A stretch of DNA of 17,943 nucleotides from Pseudaestuariivita sp. (lineage in GTDB: Bacteria > Pseudomonadota > Alphaproteobacteria > Rhodobacterales > Rhodobacteraceae), in NCBI GenBank assembly GCA_020629995.1, contig JAHDCH010000016.1, positions 1,501-19,443 on the forward strand, read 5' to 3'. Below, piece after piece: positions 1 to 6,771 of this stretch. Positions within the stretch are counted from its first letter, which is position 1; each line of letters opens with the position of its first letter. A program made the translations under genes and the position numbers. Under the pieces are notes generated by a model. That model was not told where the DNA came from. It saw only the letters and a program-made list of their open reading frames with translations, and ran no database searches.

Positions 1-1875
1 CAGCTGCGCCACGTGTTGCCGTCATTGGCAACCGCGCCGGATCACACCGGCCCCCTGCCCTTTGTGGCCAGCCTGAACGAGCGTCCGTTCGACCAATTCG
101 GTCTGGCCGACCGTCTTGTCGCGGGGGTGGTCGGCACGCAGACCTTTGCCGTTGAACCCAAAGACGCCGGCCCAACGACGACGCGCAAGCTGCGCTTTGA
201 AACCTACCGCAAAGAGATCGGCCCCGAGCCGCGCCGCGCGCTGGACGGGCTGGATGAGGCGGCATCGCGCCGGGTGACCTTGCACGCCGAAGGCCCCCTT
301 GGGCACCACTTTGATCCGGATGCCGCCGATGCGCCGGGCTTTGTGAACTCCAGCTACCTGTTGCACCTCGGCGGTACCGACCCTGACCGCAACGTGCCCG
401 AGATGTTCACGCAGATCGAGATGCGGCGGCTGGTTGATCCGGGATGGAGCTTTGCCCCGCCCCGGACCGACACCGCGCCATTGCCGGCGATCTGGGCCCT
501 GGACCTGAGCGAGATCGACATACCGGAGGGCACCTCGCTAAATCTCATGCACGAAACGGCCAGCGATGGGCCGGCCGGCACCAACCTGATGGCCGCTGTG
601 TCGGTGATGGCCCATGGCGATGAGCTGGCCGTGAGGGTGAGCAAGGATGCGGCCTATGCCGATCCGGCCGCACCCGGTGCAGGCCCGGCCGAGCTGTGCC
701 GCGTCACCCCGCGCCAGGCGGGGGCACATCTGGTGCTGCGCTCTTTGGGTGAGGACGGGTTCGAAGTGCTGATCCTGTCGCAGGCCCTCGCCCCGGGTGC
801 TGCAGCCAAGAGCATCTCGGCACCGCAACTGGTGGCGGCGGCCACCTATAAGGCGGGCCCGCTGAAAAACGTAGTGAAAAAGGGCGGAACATCTCTGCTG
901 GGCAAGATCCGGCAAATCCTGATGGGCGGCGCCACAGGCCGGACATGGGTCAAGTCGGCCTATGACATGACCCGGTTCTGCGTAGGCGACGCGCTGTCGG
1001 GCCTTGGCGCGGTGCGCGCGGTACTGGACGGACCGTCGGTGCAATTCAAAACGCCGGACAATCATGACCTGCGTCTTGCCAGCCGCGATGTTTTTGCCCC
1101 CGAGGCCCTCGGAGTGCACACCCATCTGGCCGCGGTCACGCTGAAGCGCGCGCCCGCTAAGGGGCGCACGGTTTTGGTCCCCGGCGCGACCGTTCTGCTT
1201 GATCCGATCGGCCGCGGCACGCTGCCCGCCGCGGTTGACGCGTCTCAGGTTGCGCTGATGGCGTTCGAAAGCCCCGCCGAAGTGCTGAGGCTGAACGCGC
1301 GCACCAATGAGGCGCGCGCCACCTTTGACCTTGATGCCGTTGCGGCGACGGACGATCCGCAAACCGACATCCTTTTGCGGCTGCGCGTGGCTGGGATGGA
1401 CCTGGGCGACGAAGACGGTCTTGTGGTGTCGCTGCAGGCTGGCAATTGGGATGCGGACCGGCTTCCGTCCTTTGAGGTGCAGCGCGACCAGCTTGACGGA
1501 GTGTCCTATATCGACATCCGCCTGCCGGTGGGCGGCGGGCAGGCCCAGCCCACGCTGTACACCCACGACCCTTCTGGCCAGCGCATCGCACTGGACCCCT
1601 TCGAAATTCCGGACATCACGCCGGCAGCCGGGCATCTGACCCTTGGCATCAAGGGGCTGTCGCGGGCCACGCTGGATGTGTCGATGATCCCGGCGCTGCC
1701 CCGGGGCACCGGAGCGTGGAACTGGGATTGGGTCTTCCCGCCTGTGGCCGGGCTTGCGGATGGCGCCGCGCCGCCCGTGCTCGACACTTCAACCCGCCCC
1801 GAACACATGCGCCGCCAGATCGAAGCCGTGCTTGCCCCGCTGGGCATCTCGGACCCGATCAGGGTCGCGGACTGA
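1..1875 (+). CDS. Large hypothetical protein, 5' end cut by window
   Basis: The frame is open from base 1 to the TGA at 1873-1875 (about 624 residues). The first in-window start, GTG at 13, has no Shine-Dalgarno sequence in front of it, so the gene probably begins upstream and only its C-terminal part is seen. I recognise no family. The visible part has no signal peptide and no clear membrane segment; it alternates short beta-like stretches with Ala/Gly/Asp/Pro-rich turns, suggesting a large soluble beta-rich protein. A Lys/Gly-rich patch (residues near 280-305) is followed by a more helical stretch. It is 18 bp upstream of the membrane-protein gene, whose SD (AGGAGAG, 1881-1887) lies right after this stop, so the two are almost certainly co-transcribed. 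That it is real coding is supported by length, codon use and operon position. Confidence 0.8.
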   Translation, partial: QLRHVLPSLATAPDHTGPLPFVASLNERPFDQFGLADRLVAGVVGTQTFAVEPKDAGPTTTRKLRFETYRKEIGPEPRRALDGLDEAASRRVTLHAEGPLGHHFDPDAADAPGFVNSSYLLHLGGTDPDRNVPEMFTQIEMRRLVDPGWSFAPPRTDTAPLPAIWALDLSEIDIPEGTSLNLMHETASDGPAGTNLMAAVSVMAHGDELAVRVSKDAAYADPAAPGAGPAELCRVTPRQAGAHLVLRSLGEDGFEVLILSQALAPGAAAKSISAPQLVAAATYKAGPLKNVVKKGGTSLLGKIRQILMGGATGRTWVKSAYDMTRFCVGDALSGLGAVRAVLDGPSVQFKTPDNHDLRLASRDVFAPEALGVHTHLAAVTLKRAPAKGRTVLVPGATVLLDPIGRGTLPAAVDASQVALMAFESPAEVLRLNARTNEARATFDLDAVAATDDPQTDILLRLRVAGMDLGDEDGLVVSLQAGNWDADRLPSFEVQRDQLDGVSYIDIRLPVGGGQAQPTLYTHDPSGQRIALDPFEIPDITPAAGHLTLGIKGLSRATLDVSMIPALPRGTGAWNWDWVFPPVAGLADGAAPPVLDTSTRPEHMRRQIEAVLAPLGISDPIRVAD

Positions 1876-1893
1876 CAGTCAGGAGAGCACGAC

Positions 1894-2928
1894 ATGTCCA
1901 ACCACACTTCCTTTTTTCCGCCCATCGTCAGCCCGGTTGCGCTTGGCATCGTGGCGGTGGCGCTGGCTGCCGCTGTTGGGTTGTACGCGTGGGTCCAACC
2001 GACCGTGACCTATCTGAACGGCGACGCCGGGGGGCGCTTGCCGAACGATGCCACGATCGCCGCGCTGATCGACCAGCTGACCTTCATGACCGTGATCGCC
2101 CTGTTCATCGAACGCGCGGTCGAGACATATCTGGTGGCCAGTGGCCTGCACGAAGACCGTGTGATCGACAGCCACAGCCGGACCGAATACCGGTTTCGCC
2201 CGATTGCCCCCTACGCGATGACCGTGGGCGTTGTGCTGTCCGCGCTGGTTGTCCTGGCCGGTGTGCGGCTGCTGGACGTGGCGGTTGACTACCGCCCGGA
2301 CGCGCCAGGCAAAATAGTCGGGGACGTCACCACATTCCTGATCGGGGCCGCCGACATCATCCTGTCGGTCGGGCTGCTGGCGGCGGGGGCGACGGTGCTG
2401 CACGGCATCGTCAACCTGATCCCCGAACTGACCCGGCGCGCCCAGGGCTTTGTCACCGGCACGGACCTGTCCGGGCGCACCGCGCGCACCAAGGTGCTGG
2501 TGGGATCGGCAGCCGAGCTTGAACAGATGCGCCATGCCGTAACCGCTCAGTCCCGTGCCTTTCGCACCGCGGCGCAGCACCGGATCCGGATCGACCGCGG
2601 GCCAGGATCCACCGGTGTTCTCTATCTCGAGGACGGTGCGCAGACGATGGACTTTCCCTGCCGCTGGGACCCTTACAACCGGATCGCCGCGGGCACCTTT
2701 CCGCGCAGCACCCGCACGGATGAGCCGGCGCAAAAGCAGGCTGGCATCCACATCCCCGGCACCCGCCTGAACGGTCAGGGCAATGACCGGATCTACATCG
2801 CCGCCGAAGGCAGCAACCTGCATGGCAGCGGCAGCTTTCTTCTTGATCCTGCCGATCTGGCGCAGCTGCTGGCCGCGATCCCGGACGTGAACGCGTTCAA
2901 CATCACCGTCACCGTGCGTGACATCTAA
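1894..2928 (+). CDS. Hypothetical four-helix membrane protein with soluble C-terminal domain
   Basis: 344 residues, starting at ATG 1894 six bases after AGGAGAG. Four hydrophobic helices are visible near residues 13-34, 60-80, 102-126 and 140-172. The second carries charged residues in a FIERAVE stretch, and two hydrophilic linkers separate the helices. Residues from about 180 to 344 form a soluble domain with no helix of membrane character, ending in alternating hydrophobic beta-strand-like residues (FNITVTVRDI). I do not recognise the family. The gene lies between the large hypothetical (18 bp upstream) and the 88-residue protein (25 bp downstream), so the three probably form one operon. 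It could anchor the other two at the inner membrane; that is inference from arrangement only. Confidence 0.85.
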   Translation: MSNHTSFFPPIVSPVALGIVAVALAAAVGLYAWVQPTVTYLNGDAGGRLPNDATIAALIDQLTFMTVIALFIERAVETYLVASGLHEDRVIDSHSRTEYRFRPIAPYAMTVGVVLSALVVLAGVRLLDVAVDYRPDAPGKIVGDVTTFLIGAADIILSVGLLAAGATVLHGIVNLIPELTRRAQGFVTGTDLSGRTARTKVLVGSAAELEQMRHAVTAQSRAFRTAAQHRIRIDRGPGSTGVLYLEDGAQTMDFPCRWDPYNRIAAGTFPRSTRTDEPAQKQAGIHIPGTRLNGQGNDRIYIAAEGSNLHGSGSFLLDPADLAQLLAAIPDVNAFNITVTVRDI

Positions 2929-2953
2929 CCCTCCCCGGAAAGGAGACCCAATC

Positions 2954-3220
2954 ATGAGCCAAGGCACTGTCTACGTCGAAAACCGCGACTCGGCCGACCT
3001 GTTTGTCACCATCTACGATCGCAACACGGCCAGCGCCGATCCGATCTGGACGAACGAACGGCTGAACGACGACGAAACCAAGAGCCTGATCTGCGAGATC
3101 GACGGCGGCGGCGAGGCCAATCTGGAATGGATTGCCGTGCGCACCGACGATCCCACGGTCAAAAGCTCGGCGACCGAAAAGGTCGACGAAAACAGCACGC
3201 TTGAGGTGTATGCCAACTAG
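2954..3220 (+). CDS. Small beta-rich hypothetical protein (88 aa)
   Basis: The start was chosen at ATG 2954 because AAAGGAGA (2939-2946) sits at proper spacing. The frame stays open back to 2918, but that would overlap the previous gene and add a Pro/Arg-rich leader of no obvious value. The product is 88 residues, acidic, with no Cys pairs, no signal peptide and no membrane segment. Its pattern (TVYVENRDS, LFVTIYDR, NLEWIAVRT, STLEVYAN) reads as five or six short beta strands, a small beta-sandwich or barrel. No family recognised. It follows the membrane protein by 25 bp and ends just before the hairpin at 3246-3303, so it may be the last gene of the operon or be read through into the peptidase gene. 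Confidence 0.75.
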   Translation: MSQGTVYVENRDSADLFVTIYDRNTASADPIWTNERLNDDETKSLICEIDGGGEANLEWIAVRTDDPTVKSSATEKVDENSTLEVYAN

Positions 3221-3245
3221 TCCTTCCCTCTGGTCTGGCACCACC

Positions 3246-3303
3246 GCAGGCCCCTTTGTTCGCGCACGTCTCTTGTTATGCGTGCATTGACAGAGGGGCC
3301 TGC
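3246..3303 (+). promoter_or_regulatory. Long hairpin over the peptidase start region
   Basis: GCAGGCCCCTTTGT (3246-3259) pairs with ACAGAGGGGCCTGC (3290-3303): 13 Watson-Crick pairs and one wobble. Inside, GCACG (3264-3268) pairs with CGTGC (3281-3285), leaving a 12-nt loop that contains the ATG at 3278. The 3' arm buries AGAGGGG (3292-3298), which would be the SD for the in-frame TTG at 3305. No T-run follows, so a classic terminator is unlikely. A translational switch or an mRNA-stability/attenuation element between the small protein and the peptidase fits better. Confidence 0.6.
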
Positions 3304-5506
3304 CTTGCGTTTGGCTGGGGATATATTTGAGCTTTGGGATAGACGGATGCAATTTGAGCTGGAGCCGCTAGAGGACCGGAAAACCGCCACCAACCCTTAT
3401 GTGGTCTGGGGCGAAGATGTCGGTGAGTATCTCAATTCGCGTGAATTTTACACCGCGAGCCGCGCCCAGATGAGCGATTTGCGCATGGTCTTTGTCCGCG
3501 CAAAGGATACCTCAAAGAGCGCTGAAGAGATTTTCGAGCAGGTCGAAAGCCTGACAACCTACAGGGTCGGAGAGGTGGAACGGGCGCTGGCGGCCTATCG
3601 CGCCGAGGACGAGCCGCTGGAATTCATCGCTACAGTCGATGCCACCTGGGACCTGATCGGCGGCGGCGGTGGAAATGAGACGGAATTTTTCGAACGGTTC
3701 GAGGTCATCGCAGCCGGCGCGCGCCTGTTTGGACTGTCAGACAGCGGTGCCGCGCTGCAAACCGTGCCTGACGTGGCGCCTGACCACGGACAAGACAAAA
3801 CGCCCGTGGTCGCCGCGATCATCGACGACGGCATCCCTTATCTGAACAAACGTTTTTTCAATGGTGACGCGCCTCGGATCCAAAGCCTGTTGCTGCAAAC
3901 CTCGGCCTGCTTGGTGCAAGGCGGTGTGGTGCAATCCTCGCGGGTCTTGGGCGCGGACGAGATCGCGCACCGCCGCGCTCAGGCAGATATTGCGGGCGAA
4001 CAGGCGGTGTACAAAACCGCGCATCGCAGCGATCCTCTGCTGGCTGCAGGTGTGCCGACTGGCGTGCGCAAGACGGTCGAACAGGCGGCCAGCCACGGGG
4101 CCTTTATGCTGGATCTGATGGCCGGTGCTCCGCCCCATGCGGCCTCGGGCTCTTCACCGGCCGAAGACACGTTGCGCGGCATCCCGATCCTGGCGGCGCA
4201 ATTGCCGCCGCAATCGGTGGATGACACGTCGGGCGCTCGGCTGGAATTGCCGATCCTCAGCGCCTTGCGCTGGACATTGGCGAAGACTGCCGAAATGAGG
4301 CCCAAGCCCAAGCCGCAGACGCCCATCAAACTGGTCGTGAACCTCAGTTTCGGGATGTCGGCCGGGTCCAAGGATGGCAATGGCCTGATGGAAACCGCGT
4401 TCGAGCGTCACGTGGCGCTGGCTGCGCGCGCCGGGATCGACATGCATCTGGTCCTGCCTTTTGGCAACGAATACCGCAGCCGGGGCGTCCAGGTTTCACC
4501 GCTTGACGTCAAGGACAACGCTGCATTCATCGAAACCTCGACCGAAGTGGTGGTCGGCCGCGCCGATGAAACACCCAGCTTTGTCGAAATCCGCGCAAAG
4601 GATTTGGCCAAGCTGCCAACCGATCTTGAAATTTCGGTGTCCGGGCCAGGCGGCGATCCATCCGGTTTTGTGAGCATTCCCGAAGGGGACAGCGCTGTTG
4701 TCACCCTGGACGGGCGGGCGCAGGGCCGGATTTTCCATGTCCCGGCCCAAAGCTATTTTGACACCGAACCCCACGCGGCGTCTTTGCTGTTCGCGCTGTC
4801 GCCCACGGCAGAGCCGCGGCGCAGGCCGACGGACTTCAAATTGCGCAGTGGCTATCCAAACAATCTTGATCTGGCGACGCCGGGCCGGTGGACCATCCGG
4901 CTGCGCCAGCCTGCCAACACCGAAACACCCTGCGAGGCGATCTTTCAGGTGCAGCGCGACGATTCCGCCTTTGGCTATCACAATCGCGGCGTGCAGACGG
5001 TGCTGGACGCTCGGACCGCGCATGTCGCGTCGGACCTGTTCCGCGACATGTCAGGCCTGCGCTCGGACAGCGAGATTACCCACCTGGGCACCAACACGAC
5101 CTATGTCTCGCGGCGGCGCCAAACGGTGCCGGGCCGCGGAGGCATCTATGCCGTGGCGGCTGCCCGCGACTTTAAGCGCAAAGACGAAGCCAAGGATGAT
5201 GTGGCGGCATCTTACTACAGCTCGGAGCGCGCTGATTGGTCTGCCCGCAGCGCGCCGGATATCGCGGTGGAAATTGATACCGCTGCGTCAAACCCCGGGG
5301 TAACCGCCAGCGGTACGGCCTCGGGCAGTGCCATGCGCCAGACCGGATCCAGCGCCGCCGCGGCCCTGTTCAGCCGCAGCTTGCTGACGGGCCGGGTTGG
5401 TAGCAAGGCAATGACCGTCCCCAAAGGAAAACAGAACCGATTGGGCAAACAGGTCGCGTCCCTGCCGGGCGAGCTGCGCAAGAAAGCGCGCCGCCGGACC
5501 GGGTAG
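3278..5506 (+). CDS. Subtilisin-like serine peptidase (S8) with large insert
   Basis: 742 residues from ATG 3278. The subtilase triad is visible in the usual order: Asp183 in AIIDDGIP, His273 in SHGAFMLDLMAG, oxyanion Asn397 in LPFGNEY, and Ser684 in ASGSAMRQTG followed by an Ala-rich helix. The strand before Asn (LVVNLSFGM, 352-360) also fits. About 285 residues, apparently beta-rich, lie between Asn397 and Ser684, far more than in the minimal fold. Residues 1-170 form an unassigned N-terminal domain, and the end is Lys/Arg-rich. There is no signal peptide, so it probably acts in the cytoplasm, on its own or neighbouring products. The start is uncertain: ATG 3278 has no SD and lies in a hairpin loop; TTG 3305 has AGAGGGG six bases upstream; ATG 3347 is also in frame. 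The Pro of the usual GTSxAxP motif is absent. Confidence 0.85.
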   Translation: MRALTEGPALRLAGDIFELWDRRMQFELEPLEDRKTATNPYVVWGEDVGEYLNSREFYTASRAQMSDLRMVFVRAKDTSKSAEEIFEQVESLTTYRVGEVERALAAYRAEDEPLEFIATVDATWDLIGGGGGNETEFFERFEVIAAGARLFGLSDSGAALQTVPDVAPDHGQDKTPVVAAIIDDGIPYLNKRFFNGDAPRIQSLLLQTSACLVQGGVVQSSRVLGADEIAHRRAQADIAGEQAVYKTAHRSDPLLAAGVPTGVRKTVEQAASHGAFMLDLMAGAPPHAASGSSPAEDTLRGIPILAAQLPPQSVDDTSGARLELPILSALRWTLAKTAEMRPKPKPQTPIKLVVNLSFGMSAGSKDGNGLMETAFERHVALAARAGIDMHLVLPFGNEYRSRGVQVSPLDVKDNAAFIETSTEVVVGRADETPSFVEIRAKDLAKLPTDLEISVSGPGGDPSGFVSIPEGDSAVVTLDGRAQGRIFHVPAQSYFDTEPHAASLLFALSPTAEPRRRPTDFKLRSGYPNNLDLATPGRWTIRLRQPANTETPCEAIFQVQRDDSAFGYHNRGVQTVLDARTAHVASDLFRDMSGLRSDSEITHLGTNTTYVSRRRQTVPGRGGIYAVAAARDFKRKDEAKDDVAASYYSSERADWSARSAPDIAVEIDTAASNPGVTASGTASGSAMRQTGSSAAAALFSRSLLTGRVGSKAMTVPKGKQNRLGKQVASLPGELRKKARRRTG

Positions 5507-5535
5507 CGCGCGATCAAAGCTCGGTTCTGGCGGCG
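5489..5535. terminator. Inverted repeat across convergent gene ends
   Basis: CGCCGCCGGA (5489-5498) and TCTGGCGGCG (5526-5535) are inverted copies with one wobble position. They flank the 7-bp gap between the stop codons of the peptidase (5506) and the convergent haloperoxidase-like gene (5514). A bidirectional terminator or a transcription-collision hairpin is possible. The loop is long (27 nt) and there is no T-run in either direction, so this is weak. Confidence 0.25.
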
Positions 5536-6656
5536 GCGAACATCCGCGGCAGGATGCCATCTGCCGATCCGGCCGGCCGGCCAATCTTGACCGACGGGCG
5601 TGGATCACCTGTTGCATCCAGGCCGCCCGAAGCGAGCGCTGCGTTGACAGTCAGAAGGTCAAAATCCGTCAACAGAGCATCTGCGGCAAACACCCGTGCC
5701 GGCGTCGATCCGGCATTGTTGGCGTAGTTGACGATGATCTCGCCCGCCGTGATGCCCAGCATCGCGCCCGCCAGACTGTCTGTCGGATAATGCAGGCCCG
5801 CCACCGTGCGATTGTCGGCCACGCGCACCGCGACATTGAACGCCATGTCGGTCATGCTCGACAGCTCTGTGACCCGCCATTCGGCGCCCAGTCCTGCCTC
5901 TTTCAACCCTTTGAGAACCGTTGCCACGGCAAAGGCTTCGGTGGCATGGCCGCTGGGCCAGCTGCCATGGGTCGGCGTTTGCACGACAGGCAGGGCGCGC
6001 GGGTTCAGGTCAATCGGGCGCGGCACGTCAAAGCCGAACTTGAGCGGATGCACCAGATATCCCGCCACGCGGATCGCAGCTTCGAGCAATTCCAGCGTCC
6101 AGCGATGGCTTTCGTCATGCAGCCGCTCGGCCGAGCCAAAGAACGACAAGATATCGTCTTGCTGGACCAGGATTTCGTCCAGCCGCTCGCCCTTCAATGC
6201 GGCGGCGTCCGCAACAAAGCCCAGCTGAACCTGCGCGGCGGCATCCGTCATCGCGGGTTTGGCAAGCGTCAACGCCGCGCTGTGGGTCACGACGCCCTTG
6301 GCGGCGTCAACTTCCGTGGCCATCACCTGCCCGCTGGTGCCGTCTGACTGCGCCTTGGCCAGGCGGAACAGCTTGTCATCGATCAGAACTTCGCGCGGGA
6401 TCGGGGCCAGACGCCGCACGCGATCCCATTGCGACCCCGGTGATGTCTTGGTCGCCGCGCCTGCCGGGAAATCCCCGTTCCAGTATCCGCGGATGCCTTC
6501 GGCCTGTGTCAGCAGGGCGGCGCTCAGGCTGCCCGAGCTTTCCGATCCCGGGTGGTCCGTATCATCGCCCGCCTTGCCGACCTTGCCGGTTTTCCCTGTT
6601 TTGCCGGTTTTTCCCGTCTTTCCGGTTTTGCCCGTCTTTCCCGTAAAAGTTGCCAT
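5514..6656 (-). CDS. PAP2 / vanadium-dependent haloperoxidase-type protein with GKT-repeat N-terminus
   Basis: 380 residues, ATG at 6656, with GGGGA seven bases before it on the minus strand. All three PAP2/vanadium-haloperoxidase signature blocks are intact: K206-x6-R213-P214 (KFGFDVPRP), PSGH at 234-237, and R283-x5-H289-x3-D293 (in RTVAGLHYPTD). These form the phosphate/vanadate site in acid phosphatases and vanadium haloperoxidases. The long helical N-terminal part (about 45-200) and the LHYPTD block look more like the bacterial haloperoxidase-like branch than a lipid phosphatase; no membrane helices are seen, so it is soluble. Residues 6-29 are a run of Gly-Lys-X triplets. No signal peptide was seen. 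It converges on the S8 peptidase (7-bp gap) and diverges from the winged-helix regulator, its likeliest controller. Phosphatase and halide-oxidising activity cannot be told apart from sequence. Confidence 0.85.
   Translation of the reverse strand: MATFTGKTGKTGKTGKTGKTGKTGKVGKAGDDTDHPGSESSGSLSAALLTQAEGIRGYWNGDFPAGAATKTSPGSQWDRVRRLAPIPREVLIDDKLFRLAKAQSDGTSGQVMATEVDAAKGVVTHSAALTLAKPAMTDAAAQVQLGFVADAAALKGERLDEILVQQDDILSFFGSAERLHDESHRWTLELLEAAIRVAGYLVHPLKFGFDVPRPIDLNPRALPVVQTPTHGSWPSGHATEAFAVATVLKGLKEAGLGAEWRVTELSSMTDMAFNVAVRVADNRTVAGLHYPTDSLAGAMLGITAGEIIVNYANNAGSTPARVFAADALLTDFDLLTVNAALASGGLDATGDPRPSVKIGRPAGSADGILPRMFAAARTEL
6567..6641 (-). repeat. In-frame 9-bp tandem repeat coding Gly-Lys-Thr triplets
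   Basis: On the minus strand this tract reads as eight 9-bp units coding six GKT triplets, then GKV, GKA and a last Gly (residues 6-30 of the PAP2/haloperoxidase-type protein). Synonymous codons alternate in part (GGAAAGACG / GGCAAAACC), hinting at an 18-bp higher-order period. The peptide has the Gly-X-Y spacing of collagen-like repeats and is strongly basic. Unit gain or loss would keep the frame and change only the length of the tail. Confidence 0.85.
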
Positions 6657-6717
6657 AAAACATTCCCCATTCTACAAATGCGGAGATACTGAGTTAATTT
6701 TTCATTTGGGTAAAGTC

Positions 6718-6739
6718 TGTCGGGTGCCAATTTCCGACA
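6718..6739. promoter_or_regulatory. Dyad operator candidate in divergent spacer
   Basis: TGTCGG (6718-6723) and CCGACA (6734-6739) are perfect inverted copies separated by 10 bp. The dyad lies 32 bp before the GTG of the winged-helix regulator and about 60 bp upstream of the divergent haloperoxidase-type gene. The rest of the 115-bp spacer is AT-rich around 6690-6716, where promoters would be expected, but I cannot place -35/-10 boxes confidently. Autoregulation by the adjacent regulator is inference. Confidence 0.4.
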
Positions 6740-6771
6740 TCCCGAATTGAGCGTGTCCCAGGGGATTTCTT

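Noticed and set aside
538..1635. 365-codon minus-strand open frame opposite the first hypothetical gene
   Set aside because: GC-rich mirror frame, His/Arg/Gln-rich composition and no start signal; the plus frame is longer and in an operon with good SDs.
1879..2967. 362-codon minus-strand open frame over the membrane-protein gene
   Set aside because: His/Asp/Gly-rich shadow without domain logic; the plus frame has an SD and clear membrane helices.
5790..6347. Plus-strand open frame inside the PAP2/haloperoxidase-type gene
   Set aside because: The minus frame carries all three catalytic signature blocks; this is its antisense shadow.
6567..6641. CRISPR-like or minisatellite array
   Set aside because: Units are 9 bp, in frame and without spacers; it is a coding tandem repeat.
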